NCBI GenBank assembly: GCA_051960855.1 | Contig: JBQCDV010000014.1 | Coordinates: forward strand, 1-36,254 | DNA: 36,254 bases | Direction of reading: 5' to 3' | Source: JBQCDV01 sp051960855 | Lineage (GTDB): Bacteria; Actinomycetota; Actinomycetes; JAJZTN01 | In this document: positions 1 through 8,354 of the stretch, piece by piece | How positions within the stretch are numbered: position 1 is the first letter of the stretch | How the letters are laid out: every line of letters begins with the position of its first letter | Notes under the pieces: model-generated | What the model was told of the DNA's origin: nothing | Database searches by the model: none | Seen by the model: only the letters and a program-made list of their open reading frames with translations | Program-made: the position numbers and the translations under genes

Positions 1-117
1 CGAGACGGGCGCGCTGGCGTAGGTCTCACCCGTCGCGGGATCGACGACGTCGGACCAACGTCCCTCCGTCGGCTCCTGGCGCTTTCCGTTGATGACGTTG
101 CTGACCTGCTCGCTCAC
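1..117 (-). CDS. Aldehyde dehydrogenase, N-terminal fragment (cut by window edge)
   Basis: Only the first 39 residues lie in the window; the gene continues beyond position 1. The visible part reads like the start of an NAD(P)-dependent aldehyde dehydrogenase: an 'INGK' strand followed by 'DPATGETYASAPVS', the usual N-terminal beta-hairpin of the family. It most resembles the gamma-aminobutyraldehyde / succinate-semialdehyde dehydrogenase type, but that is inference from a short piece. The GTG start at 117 is supported by a GGAGG ribosome-binding site 5 nt upstream on the minus strand. It lies 67 bp downstream of a second, complete aldehyde dehydrogenase on the same strand, so the two probably share a transcript under the divergent PucR-type regulator. 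Confidence 0.75.
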   Translation of the reverse strand, partial: MSEQVSNVINGKRQEPTEGRWSDVVDPATGETYASAPVS

Positions 118-184
118 TGCTGCCTCCAGATGCCTGTTGCGCTGACAATGCTGACGACGACTTGGCGTCGGATGGACACGAAAC

Positions 185-1669
185 TCAGGCACTGAGCATC
201 ACGAACCGCACCTCGGTCATCTCCTCGATCGCATACGCCGGCCCCTCGCGGGTGTTGCCCGAGTCGCGCAGGCCGCCGTAGGGCTGCATGTCCGCCCGCC
301 ATGTCGGGACCTCGTTGACCAGGACGCCGCCGTAGTCGAGCTCCCGGACGGCACGCAGCGCGGTGCCGATGTCGCGGGTGAAGATGCCGGCGTGCAGCCC
401 GAAGTCGCTGTCGTTGGCGAGCGCGAAGGCCTCGTCGAGGTCGCGGTAGGGCGTGACGGTGACGACCGGGCCGAAAACCTCACCGCGGTACACGTCGCAG
501 TCCAGCGGCGGCGAGTCGACGACCGTGGGCCGAACGGCGCAGACGGGGCTGGCCGCCGCCGTCGGCTCTCCCGCCGTGACCCCTCCCGCCGTGACCCCGA
601 CTCCACCGGCGACCACCTTCGCCCCTGCGCGCTCGGCCTCGGCGACCCAGCGCAGCATGCGCTCGGCGGCGGTCGGGTTGATGAGGGGGCCGACGTCGGT
701 GGCCTCCTCGAGGGGGTCTCCGACGACGAGGCTGTCGACCGCTTCGGCTAGCAGCTCGAGCAGCTCGGCGTGGCGGGACTCCGCGACCAGGACGCGCTGC
801 GTCGAGATGCAGCTCTGCCCGGCGTAGGAGAAGCCGGCCTTGCGGATGGCGGCGACCACACGAGGCAGATCGGCGTCGGGCTCGACGATGACCGGAGCGT
901 TGCTGCCGAGCTCGAGAGCGACCCGCTTGCCGACCGCCGCCCGCTCGATGACGCGGCCGACGCCGACGCTCCCCGTGAACGACACCAGCCGGGGAATGGG
1001 GTGAGCCACCAGCGGCGCGCCGACGTCCTCGCCGGTGCCCGGCAGGACCGAGACCCAGTCGGCCGGCATGCCCGCTTCGACGAGCAGGTCGACGAAGTGC
1101 AGGGCCGACAGCGGCGTGGGGTCGGCGGGCTTGAGGACGACGGGGCAGCCGGCGGCGATGGCGGGGCCGAGCTTGTGGGCCACCAGGTTGAGCGGGAAGT
1201 TGAACGGGGTGATCGCGGCGACGACCCCGACGGGGACGCGCAGCGCGAAGCCGATCCGGCCGGAGGGTGCCCCGACGCTGGCGGCGAGTGGGACGACCTC
1301 GCCGCTGAGCCGACGGGCCTCGGCGGCCGAGAAGCGCAGGGTGTCAAGACAGCGAGCCACCTCGGCGCGGGCATCCCGCAGGGGCTTGCCCGCTTCCAGG
1401 GCCATCGTGCGGGCGAACTCCTCCACCCGCTCCTCCAGCAGGGTGGCCGCGCGGTCCAGCACCGCGGCCCGTGCGTGCTGCGGGAAGTCGGCGTCGGCGC
1501 CCTGCTGCCGGGCCAGAGCTGCGGCCGCGGCGCGGCACGCCTCGTCGACATGGCCGGTGTCGCACTGGGCGACGCGACCGACGACCGAGCCGTCCCAGGG
1601 GCTGCGCACCTCGAGCCAGCGGTCAGTCGCCACGGAGCGGCCCGCCACGCGCGCCCGGATCTGCTGCAT
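185..1669 (-). CDS. Aldehyde dehydrogenase family protein
   Basis: A complete NAD(P)-dependent aldehyde dehydrogenase of 494 residues, oxidising an aldehyde to the acid in the cytoplasm; the substrate cannot be read from sequence. The catalytic cysteine is Cys287 in 'GQSCIST' and the general-base glutamate is Glu253 in 'ALELGSNAP', 34 residues apart as expected for the family. 'AITPFNFPLNLVAHKLGPA' is the cofactor-binding region. I chose the ATG at 1669 because a TACGGT -10-like hexamer sits 7 nt before it. An upstream in-frame TTG at 1720 would add 17 poorly conserved residues. A glycine/threonine-rich insertion near residue 360 is encoded by a 15-bp tandem duplication. The gene is divergent from the PucR-type regulator, which probably controls it. 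Confidence 0.9.
   Translation of the reverse strand: MQQIRARVAGRSVATDRWLEVRSPWDGSVVGRVAQCDTGHVDEACRAAAAALARQQGADADFPQHARAAVLDRAATLLEERVEEFARTMALEAGKPLRDARAEVARCLDTLRFSAAEARRLSGEVVPLAASVGAPSGRIGFALRVPVGVVAAITPFNFPLNLVAHKLGPAIAAGCPVVLKPADPTPLSALHFVDLLVEAGMPADWVSVLPGTGEDVGAPLVAHPIPRLVSFTGSVGVGRVIERAAVGKRVALELGSNAPVIVEPDADLPRVVAAIRKAGFSYAGQSCISTQRVLVAESRHAELLELLAEAVDSLVVGDPLEEATDVGPLINPTAAERMLRWVAEAERAGAKVVAGGVGVTAGGVTAGEPTAAASPVCAVRPTVVDSPPLDCDVYRGEVFGPVVTVTPYRDLDEAFALANDSDFGLHAGIFTRDIGTALRAVRELDYGGVLVNEVPTWRADMQPYGGLRDSGNTREGPAYAIEEMTEVRFVMLSA
568..597. repeat. Perfect two-copy 15-bp tandem repeat inside the ALDH gene
   Basis: The unit CTCCCGCCGTGACCC occurs twice back to back (568-582 and 583-597). 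It is in frame and encodes the repeated GVTAG segment of the aldehyde dehydrogenase, in a surface-loop position where homologues usually have a short turn. Confidence 0.85.
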
Positions 1670-1676
1670 GGCCGCG

Positions 1677-1682
1677 ACCGTA
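1677..1682 (-). promoter_or_regulatory. Candidate -10 element for a leaderless ALDH transcript
   Basis: TACGGT on the minus strand ends 7 nt before the ATG at 1669, which places the expected transcription start at or next to the start codon. No Shine-Dalgarno is visible. No convincing -35 was found, so this rests on position and the A2/T6 match only. Confidence 0.4.
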
Positions 1683-1735
1683 GAGCGCCGCGGCGCGCCC
1701 GTCGATGGAGGCACCGCCAACGCTTCGACGTTCTG

Positions 1736-1766
1736 TTGTGGAAGCCCCCAGTGCTCCCGCTAGCCT
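1736..1766 (+). promoter_or_regulatory. Candidate promoter of the PucR-type regulator (leaderless)
   Basis: TTGTGG (1736-1741) and TAGCCT (1761-1766) are separated by 19 nt. The -10 hexamer ends exactly 6 nt before the ATG at 1773, so the predicted start of transcription is the A of the start codon. No ribosome-binding site is visible, consistent with a leaderless mRNA. Confidence 0.5.
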
Positions 1767-1772
1767 TCCGTC

Positions 1773-3323
1773 ATGCCCGTCAGCGTCCGTGAGGTGGTCG
1801 CCGCCCCCACTCTGGCGCTGTCGGTCGTCAACGCCCTCGCCGCCGAGTCCGCTCTCGACCGGCAGGTGCGGTGGGTCAGCGTGACCGAGCTGGCCGACCC
1901 GAGGCCCTTCCTCGAGGGCGGCGAGCTCGTGCTGACGACCGGCCTCCGGATGCGCACGGCCGCCGCGCAGCGCGAGTTCGTCGCGCGGCTGGTCGAGGCC
2001 GACGTGGCGGCGGTCGGCTTCGCCGTGGGGCTCAGCCACGCTGCGGTGCCTCAAGCTCTGCTGGCGGCGGCGTCGGAAGCCGGCCTGCCGGTGCTCGAGG
2101 TGCCCTACGAGACGCCGTTCCTCGGGATCGACCGCTTCGTCGCCGATCGCATCACCCAGGACACCTACGCCCACCTGCAGCGGCTGCTCGCCACCCACGA
2201 CGCGCTCTCGCAGGCACTGCTCACCGGGTCGGGGCTGCACGCCCTCGTCTCGACCCTGCGCCGCGCCGTCGGCGGCTCGGTCGCCGTGCTGGACGCCCTG
2301 GGAGCGGTGCTGGCGGCGTCACCCGCGGCGTCCAGCTGGCCCGTCGAGCAGATCCTGCGGAATGGCGCCGACTCCCCGGACACCTCGCTGATCGTGCTGC
2401 CGGCGGTGGTCGACGACGTGGTCGCGGCGTACCTGTGCGTGCGCCGGCCGGCGACCCTGCCCGAGGTGCTGCCCTACGCCGTCAACCTCGTCGGCCTGGA
2501 GCTCGCTCGCCGGCAGGCCGAGCTGACCGGTCGCCGCGAGCTGGTCGGGCAGGTGCTCGAGGACCTTGCGCGCGGAGCCGTCACGCCAGCGGAGGCGGGC
2601 CGACGCCTGGGAGCCCACGGACTCGATGCGGAGGGGGAGCACGTGGTCGTGGTCGGCCGCGTCAGCGGCGGCGAGCAGCGGCTGGCTCGGCTGCGCTCGC
2701 TGCCCTGGGCCGCGGAGGGAGAGACCGAGGTGCTGTCCGGGTCGCGGTCGCGGCTGGTCAGCGCCCTGGTCGACCGGGCGCTGGTGCTCGTGGTGCCCGC
2801 GCAGGCACCGGTGCGGGAGCTCGCGCAGGTGCTGCACGACCACCTCCGCCGGCTCGACCCGGCGCCCGCCGTCGGCGTCGGCGGCCGCTACCGCGGCGTG
2901 GCGGGGTTGCGGTGGTCGTGGTGGGAGGCGCAGGAGGCGGCTGCGCGCGGACCTGGGATCAACGAGCGGGAGCCGCTCACGCTCTCCGGGCTCATCCTGG
3001 CCAGCCAGGACCTGCCGCTGCGCGAGCTCGGAGTCGACCTGCTGCGGCCGCTGCTCGACTTCGACGCCGCGCACGACGGTGCGCTGCTGCCCACGCTGCG
3101 CTGCTACCTGGAAGGCGACGGGTCCGTGCGGGAGGTCGCCGCCTCGCTGTTCGTGCACGAGAACACCGTGCGCTACCGGTTGGCCCGGATCGAGGCGCTG
3201 CTGGGCCGTCGCCTCGGCGCCACCCGTGACCGCGTGCAGCTCTGGCTGGCCCTGCAGTCGCTCGACGTCGGTGCGACGCCCTCCGCGCCGCCTCAGGACT
3301 CCGTCAGCAGGACGTCGCGGTAG
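1773..3323 (+). CDS. PucR family transcriptional regulator
   Basis: A 516-residue regulator with the PucR architecture. It has an N-terminal purine-catabolism-like domain (about residues 5-125, with 'FLEGGELVLTTGLRM'), a middle GGDEF-like/CdaR-type region, and a C-terminal PucR helix-turn-helix (HTH_30) around residues 440-500 with 'VAASLFVHENTVRYRLARIE'. Such proteins activate nearby nitrogen- or amine-catabolism genes in response to a metabolite. The gene is divergent from two aldehyde dehydrogenase genes, a common arrangement for actinobacterial GABA/amine pathways, so those are its likely targets; the inducer is unknown. Its 3' end overlaps the convergent DUF4259 gene by 31 bp. The start is fixed by the leaderless promoter and the family-typical 'VSVREVVAAPTL' N-terminus. 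Confidence 0.88.
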   Translation: MPVSVREVVAAPTLALSVVNALAAESALDRQVRWVSVTELADPRPFLEGGELVLTTGLRMRTAAAQREFVARLVEADVAAVGFAVGLSHAAVPQALLAAASEAGLPVLEVPYETPFLGIDRFVADRITQDTYAHLQRLLATHDALSQALLTGSGLHALVSTLRRAVGGSVAVLDALGAVLAASPAASSWPVEQILRNGADSPDTSLIVLPAVVDDVVAAYLCVRRPATLPEVLPYAVNLVGLELARRQAELTGRRELVGQVLEDLARGAVTPAEAGRRLGAHGLDAEGEHVVVVGRVSGGEQRLARLRSLPWAAEGETEVLSGSRSRLVSALVDRALVLVVPAQAPVRELAQVLHDHLRRLDPAPAVGVGGRYRGVAGLRWSWWEAQEAAARGPGINEREPLTLSGLILASQDLPLRELGVDLLRPLLDFDAAHDGALLPTLRCYLEGDGSVREVAASLFVHENTVRYRLARIEALLGRRLGATRDRVQLWLALQSLDVGATPSAPPQDSVSRTSR

Positions 3324-3703
3324 GCGCCCACCGCGTCGCGTACCGCGCTGATCTGGCCCGCCTCGTCCCACAACTCGAACCACTCGTTGTCCGTAGGCCG
3401 CATGGCCGCCTCCAGGGCGTGCGCGGCGGCGGCGCGCAGGTCGTCCGGCACGTCGAACTGGTGCTTCTCGAGCACCTCCTGGATCACCGCGTCGTCCGGT
3501 GCCAGTGAGTCATCGAGGCGGATGGCGACCAGAGCGGCGCCGGCAATGGCCGCGGCGGCGTCCGGTGCGTCGAGGTAGGCCTCGGTGTCCATGCCCGCAA
3601 AGGTCTGCCGCAGCGTCTCGGGAACGTCGTCGGCGTCGACGAGGTCGCCGAGGAAATCCATCGCGTCGTCGTTCTCGAATGGTCCCGTGCCCCACGCGCC
3701 CAC
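3293..3703 (-). CDS. DUF4259 domain-containing protein
   Basis: A 136-residue protein whose opening 'VGAWGTGPFENDDAMDFL' is the signature of the DUF4259 family (small acidic cytoplasmic proteins of unknown role). The body is rich in alanine, aspartate and glutamate and ends in a tryptophan-containing helix ('NEWFELWDEAG'). The GTG start at 3703 is chosen because a GGGAGG ribosome-binding site precedes it by about 5 nt and because the family begins at this point; the open frame upstream is an accident of high GC. It is convergent with, and overlaps by 31 bp, the end of the PucR-type regulator gene. Function unknown. Confidence 0.82.
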   Translation of the reverse strand: MGAWGTGPFENDDAMDFLGDLVDADDVPETLRQTFAGMDTEAYLDAPDAAAAIAGAALVAIRLDDSLAPDDAVIQEVLEKHQFDVPDDLRAAAAHALEAAMRPTDNEWFELWDEAGQISAVRDAVGAYRDVLLTES

Positions 3704-3832
3704 GCGTGCCTCCCGACTGGTGCTGGTGTCGCCCTTGGTGTGTTTGTCGCGACGTCGCCTTCCCGATCGGGCTAGATCCATTCCTCGAGTCGCGCGGCGA
3801 CGGGTTATGGGGCACCACGGGCTGTCATGCCG

Positions 3833-3838
3833 GACAAT
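3833..3838 (+). promoter_or_regulatory. Candidate -10 element for a leaderless dxr transcript
   Basis: GACAAT ends 6 nt before the GTG at 3845, so the predicted +1 coincides with that GTG. This is the main reason for preferring the GTG at 3845 over the ATG at 3827, neither of which has a Shine-Dalgarno. No clear -35 is visible. Confidence 0.4.
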
Positions 3839-3844
3839 GGCCGG

Positions 3845-5059
3845 GTGAGCAGCCTGGAGACGGCGGGGCACCGTCGCGTCGTCGTTCTCGGATCCACCGG
3901 CTCGGTGGGGACCCAGGCACTCGAGGTCGCGGCCGCGAGCGAGGGACGGCTCCGGGTTGTCGCGCTCGCCGCCGGGGGGCGCGACCCCCAGCTGCTGGCC
4001 GACCAGGTGGCCGCCACGCGACCGGAGGTCGTCGCGGTCGCGGACCCCGCCGCGGCGGAGCCCGTGCGTGCCGCGGTCGCCGCGCGCGGTCTGCCCGTGC
4101 CCACCGTGCTGGCGGGCCCCGAGGCCGCGGCCGAGGTCGCGCAGCACCCCGCCGACGTCGTTCTCAACGCGATCACCGGCTCGGTCGGGCTCCGGCCCAC
4201 GCTCGCGGCCCTCGCCGGCGGGGCCACGCTCGCTCTCGCCAACAAGGAGTCGCTGGTCGCGGGAGGACCGCTGGTCAAGGCGGCCGCGTCTCCCGGGCAG
4301 ATCGTGCCGGTGGACAGCGAGCACTCGGCGATCGCGCAGTGCCTGCGCGGCGGCAGCCGGGGGGAGGTGTCGCGGCTGGTGCTGACGGCCAGCGGGGGCC
4401 CCTTCCGTGGGTGGACGAGCGAGCAGCTGCGGGACGTCACAGCCGAGCAGGCGCTCGCTCACCCGACGTGGGACATGGGCCCGGTCGTCACGATCAACAG
4501 CGCGACGCTGATGAACAAGGGTCTCGAGGTGCTCGAGGCCCATCTGCTCTTCGACATCCCGCTCGACCGGATCGCCGTGACCGTCCACCCGCAGTCGCTC
4601 GTGCACTCGATGGTCGAGTTCGTCGACGGGTCGACGCTGGCGCAGGTCTCGCCGCCCGACATGCGGCTGCCGATCGCCCTCGGCCTGACCTGGCCCGACC
4701 GGCTCCCGCAGGCGGCGCGAGCCATGGACTGGACCCAGGCTTCGACGTGGGAGTTCCTGCCGCTGGACGAGGAGGCGTTTCCTGCGGTCGCCCTCTGCCG
4801 GGCGGCTGGACACGCCGGTGGGACGGCGCCAGCAGTGCTCAACGCCGCCAACGAGGAGTGCGTGGCGGCCTTCCGCGCCGGCGCGCTCGGCTTCCTCGCG
4901 ATTCCCCAGACCCTGGAGACCGTCCTCGCGGAGCACGCGACCGAGCTGCACTCCGGAAACACGCCCACCCTCGACGACGTTGACCAGGCGGAGAAGTGGG
5001 CGCGAGCGCGTGCCCGCGAGCTGACCGGGTGGGCCGGTCGCGACGGAGGGGAGCGCTAG
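3845..5059 (+). CDS. dxr: 1-deoxy-D-xylulose-5-phosphate reductoisomerase
   Basis: DXR (IspC), second enzyme of the MEP isoprenoid pathway: it converts DXP to MEP with NADPH in the cytoplasm. About 404 residues, normal for the family. The N-terminal Rossmann motif is 'VVVLGSTGSVGTQAL'. 'LALANKESLVAGGPLV' and 'VPVDSEHSAIAQCL' carry the metal/substrate-binding Asp and Glu residues. 'TASGGPFRG' and 'MNKGLEVLEA' form the catalytic loop and second metal ligand. The C-terminal helical domain ends near 'LDDVDQAEKWARARA'. An ATG at 3827 in the same frame would add six residues. The stop overlaps the GTG of the downstream protease by one base, so the two are probably translationally coupled; the pathway enzyme gene ispG follows. 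Confidence 0.96.
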   Translation: MSSLETAGHRRVVVLGSTGSVGTQALEVAAASEGRLRVVALAAGGRDPQLLADQVAATRPEVVAVADPAAAEPVRAAVAARGLPVPTVLAGPEAAAEVAQHPADVVLNAITGSVGLRPTLAALAGGATLALANKESLVAGGPLVKAAASPGQIVPVDSEHSAIAQCLRGGSRGEVSRLVLTASGGPFRGWTSEQLRDVTAEQALAHPTWDMGPVVTINSATLMNKGLEVLEAHLLFDIPLDRIAVTVHPQSLVHSMVEFVDGSTLAQVSPPDMRLPIALGLTWPDRLPQAARAMDWTQASTWEFLPLDEEAFPAVALCRAAGHAGGTAPAVLNAANEECVAAFRAGALGFLAIPQTLETVLAEHATELHSGNTPTLDDVDQAEKWARARARELTGWAGRDGGER

Positions 5060-6297
5060 TGGCGACCACGGTCGGCATCGTCGCCTTCGTCGTGGCGCTG
5101 CTGCTGAGCGTGATGGTCCACGAGTTCGGCCACTACGCCTTCGCCAAGCGCTATGGCATGAAGGCCACGGAGTTCTTCGTCGGCTTCGGCCCGCGCGTGT
5201 GGTCCTTCCGCCGCGGCGAGACCGAGTACGGCGTCAAGGCGATCCCCGCCGGCGGCTACGTGAAGATCCTCGGGATGACTCCGTTGGAGGAGCTCGACCC
5301 GGCGGACCGGCCGCGCGCCTACTACCGGCAGCCGTGGTCGCAGCGGGTGGTCACGACCGGCGCGGGCGTGGTCATCAACTTCATCGTCTCGATCGTGCTG
5401 ATCTACGTGGCGCTGGTCGCGATCGGGCTGCCGTCGAGCAGCGTCAGCACCAAGATCGCCAACGTCAGCGCCTGCATCCCCACGGCGACCGCCGTCAGCG
5501 CCGAGCCCGCGTGCGGGCCGAGCGACCCGCCGTCACCGGCGAAGGCCGCGGGCATCCAGGCAGGTGACCGCATCGTCGCCTTCGACGGCAAGCCCGTGAC
5601 CTCGTGGGAGCAGCTCAGCCGCGAGATCCGCGCGAACGGCGCAGCGAGCGTCCCCATCGTCGTCGAGCGCGACGGCAAGCGCGTCACCCTCACCCTGCAG
5701 CCGGTCATCCGCGAGCGACCGAAGCTCGACGACCCGAAGCAGACCGCCAAGGTCGGCGTGGTCGGGATCTCCCCGGTCGAGGTCACGACGGTGCAGCGGG
5801 TCGGACCGATCGAGGGCGTCGGCCGCACCGCCAGCCTGATCGGCCAGGGCGTGACCGGTGGGCTGAAGGCGTTGGGGTCGATCCCCTCGGCCATCCCGCA
5901 ACTGGTCAAGGCCACCTTCGACGGCGGTCAGCGCGACCCCAACGGGCTGACCGGCCCCGTCGGTGTCGCCCGCATCTCCGGTGAGGTCGCAAGCCTCTCG
6001 GAGGTGCCGGTCGCCGCCCGGGTCAGCCAGTTCCTGCTGATCGTCGCCAGCCTCAACCTCATCCTCGGGCTGCTCAACGTGTTGCCGCTGCTGCCCTTCG
6101 ACGGCGGCCACATGGCGATCGCGGCCTACGAGGGCGCCAAGCGGCGGCTCTGGCGCCGGCTCGGCCGCGACGAGCCCGGCCCGGTCGACGTCGCGAAACT
6201 GCTGCCCGCCACCTACGTGGTGTTCGCACTCCTGGTGGGCTTGAGCCTGCTGCTGCTCGCCGCCGACATCGTCAACCCCGTCAAGCTCTTCCAGTGA
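5059..6297 (+). CDS. rip1: Site-2 intramembrane zinc protease (RseP/Rip1 family, M50)
   Basis: A 412-residue membrane metalloprotease that cuts membrane-embedded substrates, in actinobacteria notably anti-sigma factors. The zinc motif HEFGH is at residues 21-25 inside the first membrane helix. The third zinc-ligand motif 'LPLLPFDGGH' (Asp about 348) lies in a C-terminal membrane helix. Between them is a PDZ domain ('AAGIQAGDRIVAFDGKPVTS', about residues 155-235). Start: the GTG at 5059 overlaps the dxr stop (TAGTG) and has a GGAGGGG site just upstream; the longer open frame into dxr is spurious. The dxr-rip1-ispG order matches Mycobacterium tuberculosis, where the protease is Rip1 (Rv2869c). 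The name is by homology and synteny. Confidence 0.94.
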   Translation: MATTVGIVAFVVALLLSVMVHEFGHYAFAKRYGMKATEFFVGFGPRVWSFRRGETEYGVKAIPAGGYVKILGMTPLEELDPADRPRAYYRQPWSQRVVTTGAGVVINFIVSIVLIYVALVAIGLPSSSVSTKIANVSACIPTATAVSAEPACGPSDPPSPAKAAGIQAGDRIVAFDGKPVTSWEQLSREIRANGAASVPIVVERDGKRVTLTLQPVIRERPKLDDPKQTAKVGVVGISPVEVTTVQRVGPIEGVGRTASLIGQGVTGGLKALGSIPSAIPQLVKATFDGGQRDPNGLTGPVGVARISGEVASLSEVPVAARVSQFLLIVASLNLILGLLNVLPLLPFDGGHMAIAAYEGAKRRLWRRLGRDEPGPVDVAKLLPATYVVFALLVGLSLLLLAADIVNPVKLFQ

Positions 6298-6308
6298 AGG
6301 ACGACTCG

Positions 6309-7475
6309 ATGACCGTGCCCGTCTCCCTCGGCATCCCCGAGGTGCCACCCAAGCTCGCCAAACGCCGCCACTCGCGGCAGATCCGGGTGGGCAAGGTGCT
6401 GGTGGGAGGCGACGCGCCGGTCTCGGTGCAGTCGATGACCACCACGCCGACGACCGACATCAACGCGACGCTGCAGCAGATCGCCGAGCTGACCGCCGCC
6501 GGCTGCGACATCGTCCGTGTGGCCTGCCCGAGCCAGGACGACGCCGACGCGCTCCCGGCGATCGCCAAGAAGTCCCAGATCCCGGTCATCGCCGACATCC
6601 ACTTCCAGCCCAAGTACGTCTTCGCGGCCATCGACGCCGGCTGCGCCGCGGTGCGGGTCAACCCCGGCAACATCAAGGCCTTCGATGACAAGGTCGGCGA
6701 GATCGCCCGTGCGGCCGCCGACGCCGGCGTCTCGATCCGGATCGGGGTCAACGCCGGGTCGCTGGACAAGCGGCTGCTCGCGTAGTACGGCAAGCCGACC
6801 GCCGAAGCGCTGGTCGAGTCGGCGCTGATGGAGGCGGCGCTCTTCGAGGAGCACGGCTTCCGCGACTTCAAGATCTCGGTCAAGCACCACGACCCGGTCG
6901 TGATGATCAACGCCTACCGGCAGCTCGCCGCGCAGTGCGACTACCCGCTGCACCTCGGCGTCACCGAGGCCGGTCCCGCCTTCCAGGGCACGATCAAGTC
7001 GGCGGTTGCCTTCGGTGCCCTCCTGGCCGAGGGGATCGGCGACACCATCCGCGTCTCCCTGTCCGCACCTCCCGTCGAGGAGGTCAAGGTCGGCATCAAG
7101 ATCCTCGAGTCGCTCAACCTGCGCCAGCGCGGTCTGGAGATCGTGTCGTGCCCCTCGTGCGGGCGGGCCCAGGTGGACGTCTACACCCTGGCTGAGCAGG
7201 TCACCGCCGGCCTCGAGGGCCTCGATGTCCCGCTGCGGGTCGCCGTCATGGGCTGCGTCGTCAACGGTCCCGGGGAAGCCCGCGAGGCCGACCTCGGCGT
7301 GGCGTCCGGCAACGGCAAGGGCCAGATCTTCGTGCGCGGCGAGGTCATCAAGACCGTGCCCGAGTCGCAGATCGTCGAGACGCTCATTGAGGAGGCCATG
7401 CGCCTGGCGGAGGAGATGGGGGAGCCGGTCGACGCCGAGGGCGTAGCGACCGGGCCGGTGGTCTCGGTCGGCTGA
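6309..7475 (+). pseudogene. ispG: ispG (4-hydroxy-3-methylbut-2-enyl diphosphate synthase) interrupted by an in-frame TAG
   Basis: IspG/GcpE is the [4Fe-4S] enzyme that makes HMBPP from MEcPP late in the MEP pathway. The reading frame is intact for 388 codons except codon 159, which is TAG (6783-6785) where the family has a conserved lysine ('LLA*YGKPT' against the usual 'KYGK'); AAG to TAG is a single change. The part before the stop is a normal TIM-barrel half ('VQSMTTTPTTDINATL', 'RVNPGNIK'). The part after the stop, in the same frame, carries all the cluster cysteines ('SCPSCGRAQVD', 'GCVVNGPGEA'). The 158-residue product would lack the Fe-S site. No frameshift or decay is visible elsewhere, so this is a very recent mutation or a sequencing error. 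Start ATG 6309 has an AAGGA site; a GTG at 6294 is possible. Confidence 0.93.
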
Positions 7476-7477
7476 GC

Positions 7478-8317
7478 GTGCTGCTGCGCTCACCCAACCT
7501 CCGACGCCTCGCCCAGCCGGACCTGCCCGCGCTGCTGGCGCTGCTCGACACCGACGCCGTCACGCACGTCTATGTCGCGTCGCGGGTGCGCGGCGTCGGG
7601 CTCGACCCGTGGCGGCTGGGTGCGGAGCTGTGGGGGTGGTTCGAGCACGGCGAGCTGGTCTCCGCCTGCTACTACGGCGCCAACCTGATCCCGGTCGCGG
7701 CGACGACCGACGCCCTGCGCGCGTTCGCGGAGCAGGCGCGGCGGCAGGGGCGGCGCTGCTCCTCGCTCGTCGGGCCCGCCGACCAGGTGCTGGCGCTGTG
7801 GCGGCTGCTGGCACCGCTGTGGGGCCCGGCCCGCGAGGTGCGCGAGGACCAGCCGCTGCTCGTGACCGCTACGCCACCGCTCGTGGCGCCCGACCCTCAG
7901 GTCCGTCCCGTGCGTCCCGACGAGGTCGACATCCTGCTGCCGGCCTCGGTGGCGATGTTCACCGAGGAAGTCGGCATCTCACCGCTGGCGGACGGTGGCC
8001 ACGGCTACCGGGCCCGGGTCGGCGAGCTCATCGAGCTCGGCCGGGCCCTGGCCCGGGTTGAGGACGGCGAGGTCGTCTTCAAGGCCGAGATCGGGTCCAT
8101 GACGCCGCAGGCGGCACAGATCCAAGGCGTGTGGGTGACTCCCGAACGGCGCGGCGCGGGGCTGGCCAGCGCAGGAATGGCAGCCGTGGTCGCGCACACC
8201 CTCGCCCGCACCGAGCGAGTGTCGCTCTACGCCAACGCCTACAACGAGCGAGCACTGCGCGCGTACGCGCGGGTCGGCTTCCAGCAGGTCGGTACCTTCG
8301 CCACCGTCCTCTTCTGA
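7478..8317 (+). CDS. GNAT family N-acetyltransferase with DUF4081 domain
   Basis: A 279-residue protein of the two-part type common after ispG in actinobacteria (compare Rv2867c). It has an N-terminal DUF4081 domain ('VYVASRVRGVGLDPWRLG') followed by a C-terminal GNAT fold. The acetyl-CoA loop is 'VWVTPERRGAGLASAGM' (about residues 215-232), and the end 'SLYANAYNERALRAYARVGF' is the typical final GNAT helix/strand. It should transfer an acetyl group to an unknown amine or protein. The GTG start lies two bases after the ispG stop, so it belongs to the dxr-rip1-ispG operon. If the ispG amber codon is real, polarity could lower its expression. Substrate unknown. Confidence 0.88.
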   Translation: MLLRSPNLRRLAQPDLPALLALLDTDAVTHVYVASRVRGVGLDPWRLGAELWGWFEHGELVSACYYGANLIPVAATTDALRAFAEQARRQGRRCSSLVGPADQVLALWRLLAPLWGPAREVREDQPLLVTATPPLVAPDPQVRPVRPDEVDILLPASVAMFTEEVGISPLADGGHGYRARVGELIELGRALARVEDGEVVFKAEIGSMTPQAAQIQGVWVTPERRGAGLASAGMAAVVAHTLARTERVSLYANAYNERALRAYARVGFQQVGTFATVLF

Positions 8318-8354
8318 GCAGCAGTGGCGGAGCCATCGAGGTGACCTGGGGACT

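Noticed and set aside
1670..1720. TTG start at 1720 for the aldehyde dehydrogenase
   Set aside because: The extra 17 residues do not look like family sequence, TTG is a weak start, and a -10-like element lies between it and the ATG at 1669.
6309..7475. Amber recoding (pyrrolysine or a reassigned TAG) in ispG
   Set aside because: Several genes in the window end with TAG, the site is normally Lys far from any pyrrolysine role, and no pyl genes or insertion element are visible. Mutation or sequencing error is simpler.
6828..7475. Treating the second half of ispG as a separate gene starting at ATG 6828
   Set aside because: The frame and homology are continuous through the TAG; the ATG is an internal Met ('SALMEAALFEEHGF') without a ribosome-binding site, and the fragment lacks half of the TIM barrel.
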